The notes under the pieces were generated by a model. It searched no databases. It saw only the letters and a list, made by a program, of their open reading frames with translations, and was not told the DNA's origin. A DNA stretch of 64,000 nt from Bettongia penicillata ogilbyi (taxonomy: Eukaryota; Chordata; Mammalia; Diprotodontia; Potoroidae), in the NCBI GenBank assembly GCA_023548195.1, contig JAJHZJ010000807.1, positions 359,420-423,419 on the forward strand, given 5' to 3'. Below are positions 48,918 through 60,779 of the stretch, one piece after another. Position numbers and translations under genes: made by a program. How positions within the stretch are numbered: the first letter of the stretch is position 1; the number at the start of each line of letters is the position of its first letter.

Positions 48918-49135
48918 CTGGTTCTGTGACACCATTAGTGATTTTCTTGGCAAAGATACTGGAGTGGTTCGCCATTTCCGTCTCCAGCTCATTTTACATC
49001 TCAGACTTGGGGGAACAGAGCTAAGTTACTTGTCCAGGGTCACACAAATAGGAAGCGTCTGAGACCAGATCTAAACTAAGAAAGATGAGTCTTCCTTATT
49101 CCAGGTCTCACATTCTACCTATTATATCCCCTAAT
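48918..49135 (-). mobile_element. CORE-SINE (tRNA-headed), antisense
   Basis: "gattttcttggcaaagatac", "ccatttccgtctccagctc", "acttgtccagggtcacaca", "gagtcttccttattccagg". Confidence 0.85.
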
Positions 49136-49267
49136 TACTCATATATACTAGAGTAATACATAACATGCACTAATAGTGTATATTTTAGTAATGCATACTA
49201 ATACTATATATACTACTAACAGATAGTATTATAGTCAAACACAACATTATATAGGAAAATGAGGCAG

Positions 49268-49485
49268 TGAGAGATTCAGTGGATGATGGGGCTGGAATCA
49301 GGGAGATATGGGTTTAAATCTAGCTTCAAACCAAAACTAGCTATGTGATCCTGGGCAAGTCATGAAACCTCTGTTTGCTTTAATTCACTGGAGAAGGAAA
49401 TGACAAACCATTCCAGTATCTTTGCCAAGAAAACCCCATTAAAGAGGTGTCAGATTCAGACATGACTGAAAAATTGAACAAGCAT
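49268..49485 (+). mobile_element. CORE-SINE (tRNA-headed), sense
   Basis: "gatgatggggctggaatcag", "tgatcctgggcaagtcatg", "agtatctttgccaagaaaac", "cagacatgactgaaaaattg". It lies about 130 bases from the opposite-strand copy at 48918-49135. Confidence 0.85.
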
Positions 49486-49639
49486 ATATGAAACTACTAG
49501 GGAAAGAAAGACATTGAGAGAATGCTGAACTTCCCTCTGTCTTTGAACAGTTCCAAGGTGGGGAGGGAAGGGTTAACTAATGCCAACATCCAAGCCTCTC
49601 TCAACATATTTTTGACTCATAACCCATGCTTATTTCTTC

Positions 49640-50460
49640 TTTTGTGATTTTTAATATTTTATTTTTTCAAGTACATGTATAAAAATTAACTTTTGATTTT
49701 TTGAAAGAAATGACTTCTAAATTCTTTCCCCTCTTCCTCCCATCCCCACACATGGAGAAAACAAGCAATTTGATTCAGGTTATGCATATGCAGTCATGCA
49801 AAACATATTTCCATGTTACTCATGTTTTGGGAAAGAAAACAAAAAGCAAAACCAAGAAAAATAAAGTAAAAGAAAAGTATGCTTCAGTTTGAATTCAGAC
49901 TCCATCCGTTCTTTCTCTGTAGAAGAATTATATCTTTCATCATAAGTCCTTCAGAATTATATTAGATAGCTGTCTAGAATAGCTGTCATTCACAATTCAT
50001 TGTACAATATTGTTGTCACTGTTTATAGTGTTCTGGTTCTACTCACTTCCTTTTGCATCAGCAATCTTTCAAGGTTTTTCTGAAATCACAGTGCTTATCA
50101 TTTCTTATAGGACAATAATATTCTTTCATAATTATATATCACAACTTGTTTAGTCATTTCTGAATTGATAGTCATCTCAACAATTTCTAATTCTTTGCCA
50201 GTACCAAAAGCATAAATATTTTTGTTCATATAGGTCCTATTTTTTAAGGATGTAGACCTAGAAGTGATATTGCTGTGTCAAAGAGTATGCAAGATTTTGT
50301 AAGTCTTAAGGCATCATTCCAAATTGCTCTCCAGCATACGTGGATCAGTTCATACCTGTATCAACAGAGCATCAGTGTCCCATTTTTTCCACATCTCCTC
50401 CAACATTTGTCATTTTTCTTTTCTGTCATACTAACCTGTCTGCTGGGTATGAGATAATAC
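49640..50460 (-). mobile_element. 5'-truncated L1, antisense
   Basis: L1 3' UTR and ORF2 3' end in antisense: "ggagaaaacaagcaatttga", "gttctggttctactcacttc", "gtagacctagaagtgata", "ttccaaattgctctccag". It ends in the text for the ORF2 C-terminus near 50455. Confidence 0.85.
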
Positions 50461-50464
50461 TTTC

Positions 50465-51074
50465 CCACGGTTATTTCTTGATAAGGCTATTGTGTTTTTG
50501 AAATTTTTCTGTCAGGTGCTGAATTTTATTTGAGAACTTACACAATTCTTTTAAAGATCCCAAGCTTCTTTCTTTTGCAAAAGTTTGTCTTCTTAATATT
50601 TTTCATTTAATGATGTGAATCATGGAACTGACAAACTCATGATAACCAATTCAGTTGATATTTCAAATGGAAGTCAATTATATAATGATTATAAGAAGGC
50701 TATATATTATTGTTATTAATTTTTACACAATGAATATCATAAATTATGTTAGAAAGATACTTAGTATAAGTAGCACAATGGCACCATCTAGGAAATGTAT
50801 TCTGTGCAACTAAATTACACTGGTAAAACTGAGGGATTACAAATGGATAACTCAGGTGTTATATTGGTCCCCATCAAATATTGTTAAAAGGTCTAAGAAG
50901 ACCTCAAGATGTTTAGAGTCACACAAGTTCCTGGACATCAGGATTTTCTTTGTTCTGCACTTGTAACATAAGCTCTAAAAACTTAAAACCACAGAATGTA
51001 CTTTTTTAATCCATTAAAATTGTTTAGAAAGGGTATGATGACCTAGTTTTTTCCACCTCTTTTTCTATTTGTAA

Positions 51075-51155
<81 letters not shown>

Positions 51156-52375
51156 CATAGTAGGCATTTTACGTATTTGCTAACTTGTGTACATATACTA
51201 TGGGGGATTTATGAGGTAACACAGGAGAAATGATTGTATAGGAATTGCTGGCACAGACTGGTTGTTCTCAGTAGTTGTGGAGGAAGTATTCACATAGATG
51301 GGGTCCTGGATGACTTGAAATATTAAAACTTGTCATTTTGTTTTCCCTCGTCCTCCTTTCAGGTCACATAGGATCAATTTTGTACACCACTATACCGTCC
51401 AAAGCATCGTACTGCTTTAAATCTCCAGTATGTCTTAGTGTTCATTTTCATCCTGCCCACTATACACATAGGCCCAGACTCACCCATCTTTCTATTTTAT
51501 GAGTTACCCTCTTTATATTGCCCAGGGCATCTCTTTCCTTCTATGCCTGATTCTATATCTAGCTTTTAGAATAGTTTTCCCAAAGGCATTCTTCCTCCTT
51601 CTTCAAAAATATATAAAATGATGCCTCTCTTTAAAATGTTTCAAGGGTAAATGCAATATTCTAGATATGGACTTACAACAAAGAATAATTTAGCCTGCGA
51701 AAATATACTAAAGGTTTAAAATGGGTCTTCTATATTTCTAATATATAAATATTAGACACACACATATATATATATGTATATATATATATACTTATTTCTA
51801 ATATTTCAGATAAAATATCTAGAGCAAGACACCAACTTTGAAATGCAAACCAAAGAGTCCAGGGAAACCAGATGTGAATTTATTTGAAGAACTGAAAATT
51901 ACTGCATGATGATGTTGTGCTAACAAAGGGGAAAAAAGGTATCTCTTTAGAACCTAAATGTATGCAATGATATTAAAATGTTAGCAATGAAAAACAGGAT
52001 TTGGAGTAAATTACTTGGTTTTATTTCAGGGGACAGAAGGGGAGACCAAGAAGGGAGCATAACAGAAGAAATATGTTGGTACATAAAACAGGAAGAAAAC
52101 GTTAGATCTTGCTATTTCTTATAATTGTCATTTTTGTGAAGAATGTATAAACTTGGAAGAATGAGAAGAAAATATATCAGATGAACCCTAAGTCATATCT
52201 TTGACAATTGTCTGTTAAGAACAATAAGGGTTGGTACAGAAATAAATCAAAATTAAATAGGAAAACAAAGGAGGATGGGGGTTTGTTAAGATGTAGGATA
52301 ATACTTTGGAGGGAATGCATACAAGTAAAAAACATTCCTAATCTTTTATGAGAGATGGGGAAAAAGCAAAAGAGT
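50465..52375. other. Mostly unassigned; weak L2-like text
   Basis: No gene seen. A perfect AT microsatellite is listed separately. About 51350-51650 is pyrimidine-rich and weakly recalls sense L2 coding sequence, but I cannot support it. A TA-rich tract is at about 51760-51795. Confidence 0.45.
51077..51152. repeat. Perfect (AT)38 microsatellite
   Basis: 76 uninterrupted bases of alternating A and T. Confidence 0.98.
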
Positions 52376-52379
52376 AGTA

Positions 52380-52444
52380 GGGAAGGGAAGGGAAGGGAAG
52401 GGAAGGGAAGGGAAGGGAAGGGAAGGGAAGGGAAGGGAAGGGAA
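52380..52444. repeat. (GGGAA)13 pentanucleotide array
   Basis: 65 bases of a perfect GGGAA-class pentamer. All purines sit on the plus strand. Confidence 0.98.
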
Positions 52445-52469
52445 TCTCAGAGGGTACCTTAGATTATCT

Positions 52470-53000
52470 TTTAATTGGGACTTAGTTGACAAATTATAGT
52501 ATATATACATAATGGAATGTTGTTGTGCCACAAGAAATGATGAAAATAAAAAGACAATTTCAGAGAATCTTATGTTGTATAAATTTATACAGAAGGGAAT
52601 GTGAAAGACTAGGAAAATAATTAATACAAAATATCAACATTGTAAATGCTACTACTAAAAATAATTCTAATCAATGCAATTGCCAATCATGTCTGGTGGG
52701 AAGGTGCTTATCATAATGCAGGCTCCCTAGCTTTTACTTCCTCACATGAAAGAGAGGTGATAAACATTAGATCCAGAGAGGGGCATATGTTTTTACACAT
52801 GGCCACTATGTGATTTTGTCATGCTTGACTATATTTATTTGTTATGTTTTTGCTTGCTTTGCTTCTGTTTTTGTTTAGTTTTAGATTTATTTACATTTTC
52901 TTTTAAATTTTTAATAGTAGGAGAGAACAGTGGGTAACTGGTGAACAAAACTATAAAAACAAACAAAAATAGAAGCCTCTTAATATTGATCAGGAAATAT
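52470..53000 (+). mobile_element. L1-type 3' fragment, sense
   Basis: "acataatggaatgttgttgt", "caagaaatgatgaaaataaa", "tctaatcaatgcaattgcc", "agagaggtgataaacatta", "tgcttgactatatttatttg". It is the same 3' subfamily as 26120-26510. The GGGAA array lies just upstream of its start. Confidence 0.7.
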
Positions 53001-53004
53001 TGAC

Positions 53005-54650
53005 GGAAGAAAATTCAAAAGGAAGTACAGTCAAGTAGGATAGTTATGAAAATAACTCATGGAATCTATTATGTATTTTTTTTCAAAAAAGAAAATTCTA
53101 TGAAATGATTTACAGTTTCATACAAAATCCTCTGTTTCTGTTGTGTTGTAGCTATGATAGTTCCCTCCCCTCCTTTTTTATGCTGGGTTGGGAGTATGAA
53201 GGAAATAGAAATCATCCATGGTTTAAAGAAGGATTTATTTGTAGACCCTTTTGTTAACAACAATTGCTTGAGATGGTTTAATGTTGACATTCTAGCTAAA
53301 TTTTTTAAAAATGAAATAATTATGTTAGTGCTATGTAAAATAATGTCCATATCCATCAGAAATTTCCATATTTTCAAATACGTTTGTCTAAAAGAGCATA
53401 GATACTACAGGCTTTTCTAAACTTAACATGCTGTACACATGATTACATAATGGATATTATTTGATAATACAGATAATTAAGAAGGTCCAGGAACACTATG
53501 TTAAAATCCATGTGTGTTTCTGTGTGTGTCTGTGTATATGCATATGTGTGTATGTGTGTGTGCATGTGTGTATGTGTATGTGTGTGTGTATTCCTGATTT
53601 GGTGTGTTACAAAGACTTCTTTTGACATTCCTCCCTCCTGTTACACTTTTCAGTGAATAATTCCAATAATGCACCCTCAATGGAAACATAAGTTAAATTT
53701 GCAGACAGTGCTTGAAATTCTTTCACTATCTACTATGCTTCCCTCTAACCCTCCATATTTGTTTGACTGGATGAAGAAGATTTTATTTTCTAAAATTCTC
53801 CTTCCTGAGTCATCAGTGCTTCCTTCATCACTTTCTTTGATGCTTCATTTTGTGTTTTATCCCCAGTGCTTGCAATAGTATCTTGAGTTTAGGGCTTTAT
53901 AAATGCTTCTTGACTGACTTTATTAATTGACCTTGGGTGAACCTTGTCTTCTAATTCTTAGATCAAACTGGAAACTTGAAAGGCCTGAAATAAAAGTCTA
54001 TGAAGAATGATGAATGTTATCAAAATTTGAAGTTCTATGTAGGTATGTTGATAGCCGCTATGTTGGTAGCAACTTTTAACTTTATGTGTCATGAGCAAGT
54101 TATCAATCATGAATTTTGGGTCTTTTATAAGAAGCATCATTGGAATTGGAATTTTATTTCAATTTTCAAAGGGAATTAGATAGCAGATGTATAGGAGTAA
54201 ATGGACAAGGGTTTGGTAAGCATGAATGCATTATAATCTACACCCTTAGAATGATGAAATATACAAAAATGAGATCACAGGTCATTTCAGAAGTATTCAT
54301 ATAAATGCCTAGTGCATGAATATAATTTTTGTACTATGTTAGCTCTATAAATGAACATTCTATTGACCTCCAGAAATTAAAATAAATTTGGCTAAATTTG
54401 AGCAATGGTTTATTATATGCTTCATATTGCAGAGCTGAGGAAGAAATTAAAGTTTCCAGGAGTATCAGGTATTAATGATGTCTATTCCAAGGTTAATGCA
54501 TATTCAATTTTATATGCAGTGTGTGTTTATTCATGTATGCAAATAGTTACATACATAAAATATATATATATATTTGCATGTGTTTATCTACATATATGTC
54601 TATGTAAACATAGACTCATTCATATAAAGTTTGGGGAAAAAATTTGAAGG
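53005..54650. other. No gene; small repeats
   Basis: AT-rich, with a TG tract at 53510-53590 and an L2-like sense tail at about 53835-53935 ("atccccagtgcttgcaatag"). The 102-codon minus-strand frame at 53069-53377 has no recognisable domain. A TA tract is at about 54555-54575. Confidence 0.5.
53510..53590. repeat. (TG)n microsatellite
   Basis: An interrupted TG/TATG tract. Confidence 0.9.
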
Positions 54651-54664
54651 CATCAAGTCTTTTA

Positions 54665-55285
54665 CTATTTTTTAAATCCTTGGTACAGAGAAGAGTACCT
54701 GGCACAGAGTAGATAGTAATTAATAGTATTAGTATAGATAGTATTAATTATTAATTAATTAATTGATTAAATTAGATATGGCCCCTACCCTTTCAGAACT
54801 TCCAGCCTAGTGAGAAACATAACAGCTCTGTAATCAATTGCAATACAAAACAGATATTGGTAAGTACATAGAGAAGTACAAGCTGGTCTTTGAGATGCCA
54901 GGAAGAATTTGATTCAATAACATTTTTAGACTTTCATTTGATTTCATCTTTTAGTTTCTCTATTTTAATTTCCCCTGTCAGCTGTCATTTCAATGATTTT
55001 TTTTCTATTATACAAGTGCATATTATCTCTTCTTCCTACTTCCTCCCCCCACCATAGAATGATTTTTTTTCATTCTGAAAATAAGTATGCATATTCCAGC
55101 AAAACAAATTCTCATATTGGCCTTATGTAAAAATGTTTATCTCATTCTTCATTTCAAGTCCATCCTTTCTCTGGTAGTTGGTGGATTGTGTGACTCGTTT
55201 CTAGTCTTCTGGGCTAAAGGCTGATCTTTATGTTAATCTGGGTTCTAAAGTCTTTCAAAAAATATTAATTTTTTTAACTATCCCT
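54665..55285. other. L2-like tail, AT tract and unassigned sequence
   Basis: "agagtacctggcacagagta" at about 54690 is an L2-like 3' phrase. A (TTAA/TATTA) tract lies at 54715-54770, then L2-like text "cctttcagaacttccagcc". The rest is unassigned. Confidence 0.45.
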
Positions 55286-55289
55286 AAAT

Positions 55290-55455
55290 TACTCATGTAT
55301 GAAAGGACTCACAAGCTGTTTGCCTCTTACTACTTTGTGTGACATTGAACCCCTCATTTAATCTCTCTGGGATTTAGTTTTCTCAAATGTAAATGAGTGT
55401 TGAAATAGGTGGCCGCTGATGTCCCTTATAGCTTTATGATCCTATGATGAGATAA
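55290..55455 (+). mobile_element. MIR/CORE-SINE, sense
   Basis: "gtgtgacattgaacccctc", "gatttagttttctcaaatg", "gtcccttatagctttatgat". Confidence 0.65.
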
Positions 55456-55499
55456 AGTGTTCAGTATCGGAAATTTGTATTGAAATAGACAAGAACATT

Positions 55500-58030
55500 A
55501 AAAATTAGGAAGCATTGCACGACAGAGGGTAGTGTATGGGGAAACCTTAGGACCCTGATTAGAAATCTGGTACAAAACTCAGACTAGCTGCAGCAAGTGC
55601 TGTGCTATCTCATGTGTTTGCAGAAAACTTTGAGGCTGATGGTGCGATAGAAATGTATAGCCTGACAGTATGGGTGCTGGCCAGTAGCTTGAAAGAAAGC
55701 AATAGTGAAAATGAATTTCAATGCTGCCCGACACGTTTAAAACTAGATTTAGCTGCAGTCACATTAACTTAGATAATGGGAGAATTTTTCTTCATTGAAA
55801 ATGCTCTCTGTCGCTTAAGAGGAACTCACTGAGGCAGCCTGCCATCTAGCTTTTTCACAGCAAAACTGGCTTGCAGACTGCAGATGAGAGCGTCTGGAGA
55901 AGAGACAATTTTAACTTAGCCATTCCTAATTTATCTCCAGCTTTTCCAAGTCATCTTCACTGCTCTATGCACGTTGGAACACCAGATTGTCCTCCCCTGG
56001 GAACAGGATGCGACCGGGGATCTAGAGAGCTGTCACACTGCGAGAAATAGCCAAACTGTGCTGATTTTCTTCTGGAGAACTGAGCACAGGGAATGAAACT
56101 CTTCATCCAGTCCTAGCCTTGCGGGCAGTAGATCAGAGGATACTGCCAGTTTGCTAATGGATTATTGTTGACGGGCTGGTTCTTTCTGAAAGGTACGTGG
56201 TAATTATCTCCATTCATTACCCAGTCTATTTATCAGGTAATGATCTAATGAACTGTCATCCAAACATATTAGAAAAAAAATTAAGCAATCAGCATGGACT
56301 GAATGCTAGTACTTGACTGCTGCATGCTTACAGGAGAAATACTCAGTTCCCTTTTCTGGAATATAGTAGCATCTAGACAGGGAATGCACTGTCAGCAAAT
56401 TAAAAAAAAGTGGGGGGGTGCAAAACAGTGCAACAGCAGATCACATTATCATAAGTTAATATTGACTCTCCTGGGAATTTTCCTTGTGTAACAACAATAC
56501 AGATTTAAGGGCAAAACACACTTTGGAAACTCACTCAGCCATATGTACTGTGGCTATTTCTAGCCAGATTGTGCAAACAAGAGAGCTTTCCCACCCCTTC
56601 CCAAATGCTAACTTTTTCCTAGACTGGGAAAATTAGTCAGGGAGTTCTTCGGTTGATTGCTCCTTGATTGGCAGAAGGGCTGAGATTTGAGACCCTTCAG
56701 TGTGAGTTATACATGTGTCTTTGAAATGCAGAGATGTTGTGTTGTTTGTGGATGTGTTTTGTTAATTTTGGAATCTCATTTAAGTCACTAGGGCAGATGT
56801 GTACATTTGTCTTAGAAAAAACGGTGATAGTTGTCATAATTAAGCTTAACTCTGTGGGGCTAAATGAAAGCCATAGAGCATCCTAGAGAAACTCGTGTCT
56901 CTCTTCCTGCCAGTTTATCAGTGCTAAAGTGTGTAATTAACAATAACAGCAAAAAAAAAAATCAATGAACTCTGTAGAAGGATATACATTTTTGAAACTA
57001 GCCCCCAAATATAGGAGCCAATCGAGATGGAGAAAACCTGACCCTGCATTGAAAATGAGAATATCGAACTGTGATACGCTAAACAGGGACAGCATGCTTT
57101 TTATGAGTTCAAGGAGGAGGGGTTGGAATGGCCTGCATTTATGTGTCCAATAATTTGGAATCAGAGAGAAGGCTGATGCTTATGGAGAAGATGGGATCAA
57201 GCATCCCCTCAATCTAATCAGTTAAGGAAAAAAATGTGAAGGAAAGGTTTTAAATCTGTTCATAAAACTTTGAGTCTTTTTTCTTTGGTTTGATTTGTTT
57301 AATTTTGTTTGTTTATGTTAACCTAATGGCTTGAGTGCAACCTGCCATATTGTTGATCTCAGTGGAATTTAAGGATCTCCTACAACTCTTATATAGACAA
57401 GGTGTATTTGGAATAGAAGAGCTTACCTGATGGGCATTTACACCAGAATAAAATTCCCCTGAAGCCAACAGTAGGTTAATCATTAGACTCAGAGAGAGGA
57501 CACAGGCACTGAGTTCCACAAGAGCACTTGTTAAATGTGTTCTAATTTCTTTGGAGCATTTGGGAGACGAATGGAAGAATAAAAGTGAGGGAGAGTGCCC
57601 ATAGAGTCACCCAAGTAGCAACTTTAAGTGCATTTCCTTCTTTGCCTCAGAGGGATTGTAAAAAAGAGAAGATGGAAAGAGGGAGGGTGAATCAAGGCTC
57701 TGAAGATTACTTTTATAGGTTGCTTTTTTTTCTTCTTTTTCTCCATGAAGCTTTGGAGGACTGAAGAAAGAGGGGGTTTAATTAAGATCTTCCTACAGAC
57801 CCCTATGTTTGGCAGGCTTTTTCCTGTCTAAGGAAAAATCCTGTAAGACTTCTCTCCAGTCTTCCTTTTTTTTTTTTTTTTTAAATCAATGTACTTGCCT
57901 CCAAGTCTGGTTTCTCCCTTCTAATCTCTTCCAGCTCTAGTTGAAATGTACAGAACAGCTTTCTGAAAGGACTAATGTTCTTAGCTAGGCCCAAGTTTTA
58001 CTATTAGGAACAGACTCATAGTTTTAAGAA
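55500..58030. other. Longest block without recognised repeats
   Basis: About 2.5 kb in which I recognise no SINE, LINE or LTR, in contrast to the rest of the window. It holds a local CpG cluster (about 55640-56200) and the possible exon below. Between 56280 and 57200 the sequence stays unique-looking with short homopolymers. Frames here are 60-68 codons with no domain. Absence of repeats fits functional constraint but does not prove it. Confidence 0.5.
55861..56192 (+). other. Possible non-coding exon with splice-like borders
   Basis: The segment is preceded by "ctagctttttcacag" (acceptor AG at 55859-55860) and followed by "aaag|gtacgt" (donor GT at 56193-56194), giving a 332-base candidate exon. 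About a dozen CpG dinucleotides lie in 55640-56200, far denser than the surroundings. All long frames are closed. One short frame starting "atgaaactcttc" at about 56094 ends after seven codons. It would fit a 5' untranslated exon or first exon near a promoter. I do not recognise a gene, and splice-like borders also arise by chance. Confidence 0.3.
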
Positions 58031-58215
58031 TGGAGGGGCTGATCAGTCAACTAGTCTATCCTTTTCATTTTATTGATGAGGAAATTGAGACTCACAAAGG
58101 CTAAGTGAAAATGTCCAAAGTCATGTAAGTTGTATAAATCAGAGGCAAGATTTGAACCTGATAACCCTCTGATTATAAATGTAGTCTTTCTACTATACCA
58201 TACAGCTACCTCCAG
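58030..58215 (-). mobile_element. CORE-SINE/MIR, antisense
   Basis: "cattttattgatgaggaaat", "gtccaaagtcatgtaag", "aagatttgaacctgataac", "ctactataccatacagctac". Confidence 0.7.
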
Positions 58216-58454
58216 TTTACTGACTGATGCATAACAAAAGATCATGACACTTTGTATACTTTCTTTTTCAAACTTATCTTTTATTTTTTTTTTTCTGAAT
58301 GGAGTTCACATGAAGATAATTCCGCAACAAGTCATCATCCATCCCACTTGTTCAGGATTTCTCAGAAGTCTGAATCTGAGTCTGAGCTTTAATAATAAGA
58401 TTAAATTAATGACTTTTGGGACACCCTATCTTATTTCATTACTGTTGTTTCCTG

Positions 58455-58980
58455 GGTGTCATGGAGTCACAACATACCACAACCACAACTACTCAGTACT
58501 GTCCAAATCTTCATGACCTTATTTAGGATTTTCTTGGCAAAGATCCTGGAATGACTTGACATTTCTTTCTCCAGTTTCTTTTACAAATGAGAAAACGGAG
58601 GTAAACAAGGTTCAATGACTTGCCCAAGGTCACACCTCTAATAAGTGTCTGGGACCAAATCGAATTCAAAAAGGTGCATCTTGACTCTAGGCATGGACTT
58701 CTATCCAGTGTGCCACATAGCTGTCCTCAGTAATAACAATAATAACAATAGTTATGGTATCAGCTGCATTTATATGTTCTTTACATATATTATTTGGTAC
58801 TCAAAAAATAAAATCTGTCAAGGAGTTACTATTTTAATCCTTAATTCACCGATGAGGAAATTGAGGCTGAAAAAGATGAAAAGACTTGCCAAGAGTCACA
58901 CAGATAGTAAATGTATGGATCAGAATTTCAACTTGACTCAGTGTCCAAGACTGTATCCAGTGTACCAACTAGAGTAGCCA
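58455..58980 (-). mobile_element. Two antisense CORE-SINEs head to tail
   Basis: The first copy, 58455-58727, has "ggattttcttggcaaagatc", "cttgcccaaggtcacacc" and "tgtgccacatagctgtcctc". The second, 58728-58980, has "agtaataacaataataacaa", "gatgaggaaattgaggctga", "gtccaagactgtatccagtg". They abut directly. Confidence 0.75.
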
Positions 58981-58984
58981 GTAG

Positions 58985-59160
58985 TTGGTTGTTGAAGCAG
59001 GATGTCCAGGTTCAAATTTTGTCTCTATAATATACTAGCTGAGTGACATAAGCAAGTTTCTTAAACTTTCAATGTTCTAAGTAACTTTCTCTAAGATTAT
59101 AAGTTGCAGAGAAAGTAGTTTCCTCCCCTTAAAGTTCCCTATGTCAATGAAGTCATGACT
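58985..59160 (+). mobile_element. MIR/CORE-class SINE, sense
   Basis: "caggttcaaattttgtctc", "aaactttcaatgttctaag", "gattataagttgcagagaaa", "atgtcaatgaagtcatgac": same subfamily as 1170-1435. Confidence 0.7.
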
Positions 59161-59166
59161 AGGTCC

Positions 59167-59362
59167 TAGGGGTGGGGAACCTGTGACCTGGAGGCCACAT
59201 GCAGTTTTCTAGATCCTTAAGTGTGGCATTTTGATTGAATCCAGACTTCACAGAATGAATCCCGTTAATAAAAGAATTTGGTCTATGAATTTTAGTTTCA
59301 ATAAAAGGGCAGCAATTGAGAAGGCCACACATGTCCTCTATGCTGCAGGTTCCCCACTCCTG
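59167..59362. mobile_element. Non-autonomous hAT-like DNA transposon
   Basis: About 196 bases with 17-bp terminal inverted repeats: "taggggtggggaacctg" at the left and "caggttccccactcctg" at 59346-59362, which match in 15 of 17 positions as reverse complements. The interior is palindromic in outline ("ggaggccacatgcagtttt" against "gaaggccacacatgtcct"). No transposase is encoded. The ends recall hAT/Charlie-type elements. Eight-base flanking duplications have decayed. Confidence 0.8.
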
Positions 59363-59369
59363 CTCCTAT

Positions 59370-60610
59370 CCCTATCCTATACTGTTATTATAAGGACTGC
59401 CTAAATTCTACACCATGAGTAAAACAGGGTATAGGGCAGGGTAAAAAAGAAAGCAGGACTTCAGCATTCAGAATTTTATGTCCTTTCCCAATTAGATAAT
59501 ACCAGGTGATAATGCAATGTAATCATTTGCCTGTTTGGACTATGGGAAGATCTGACAGCAGCTTAGTCATATTTCTCTGAATGTACATTCTGGAAACAAG
59601 ATGAATAGAACAGATATGAAAATCAGGGAAGCCTTCAGTTTCCACCTAGCAATAAAGCCTTATTATCACTTCAACCTTATAATAACCTTCCCCACTTCAA
59701 ACCCACCAGTTTCTCCCCTATCCCCACAGGGGTTACTCGCTCTTTCCCCATCACTTCCCCAGGATATCTGAAACTTTGTCCATCCTTCCAGGTCATTGGA
59801 TAATTATCATCCTTTGCCTGAATCTCGGCATTTAAATACTGTGCTGCTTTTCCTTATAGAGAAGCTTATGGGAAAAATTATTTAAAAAAATAAAAATATA
59901 AACATATGACCACAATTTCACTTTTATTAGTTACTGTTAGCTATTTAACATTTAGCAAATGTTCACAATAACTTTGAAACTTCAAAGCAAATTGAGTTGG
60001 GGGAGGGGAAGAGCTAGAGGAGCAGGATGAAATTTGATCATACTCACTAGTAAATCTGCCAGTTTATTAATATTTCAAAAGCTCTAATTGGGCTTGAAAG
60101 AAGAGGGAATTAAGCTTGGAATTTATTGACTATCTTATGAGTAGCTTAGGTATATCCTTTCTCGTGACCCTCATCTATCTTGCCTGAGGTTCCTAAGCTG
60201 ATTATATTTTAGTAACATCCAAATTCCATTGCTAATTCCAACATGAAACTTCCCATGATATAGTGTCTGGGCTTTATCTACAGCTGAATTCTTTAATCCC
60301 TGACCCTTTTAGTCTTACATAACTTTTTAATTTTATTTTGGTTTCTCTGCTTTCTGGTAAATACAGTGTTGTGCTAACTTGGCTTCATTTGGTTAGAATT
60401 TTGTTCAGCAGTAACACAAGTTGTTAATATCCCCCATGATCTTTTCATACAAAGTCTTCCCCCTCAAAACCTATTCCCCTTCTTCTTTCTTCCTTAACAG
60501 CATTGTATGTATATATGTATGGATGTATTCATCTGCTTGTTTATTTGGTTATTTATTTATATTTATTTCTTTTGTATATTCTTTAAAATGTCCATGGTGT
60601 CGCTATTGCC
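59370..60610. other. No recognisable feature
   Basis: Unique-looking and AT-rich. No gene or clear repeat is seen. A short TTTA-rich tract is at about 60540-60570. Confidence 0.5.
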
Positions 60611-60614
60611 AATA

Positions 60615-60735
60615 TATAAATAAATTCATTGAGAGCTGAGATTGTTTCTTTTCTTCTTTTTTTTGTCCTTATATTCTCAAGGCCTAGCCCATTGCCTAGC
60701 ACCTGGTTGGCATCTAAAAAAGAATTGTTTATTCA
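60615..60735 (+). mobile_element. L2-type LINE 3' tail, sense
   Basis: "cattgagagctgagattgtt", "ttgcctagcacctggttgg", "gaattgtttattcatggatt". Confidence 0.6.
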
Positions 60736-60779
60736 TGGATTGTACTCTTGGCAAGCACCATGCCATGATAGGTACCCTA

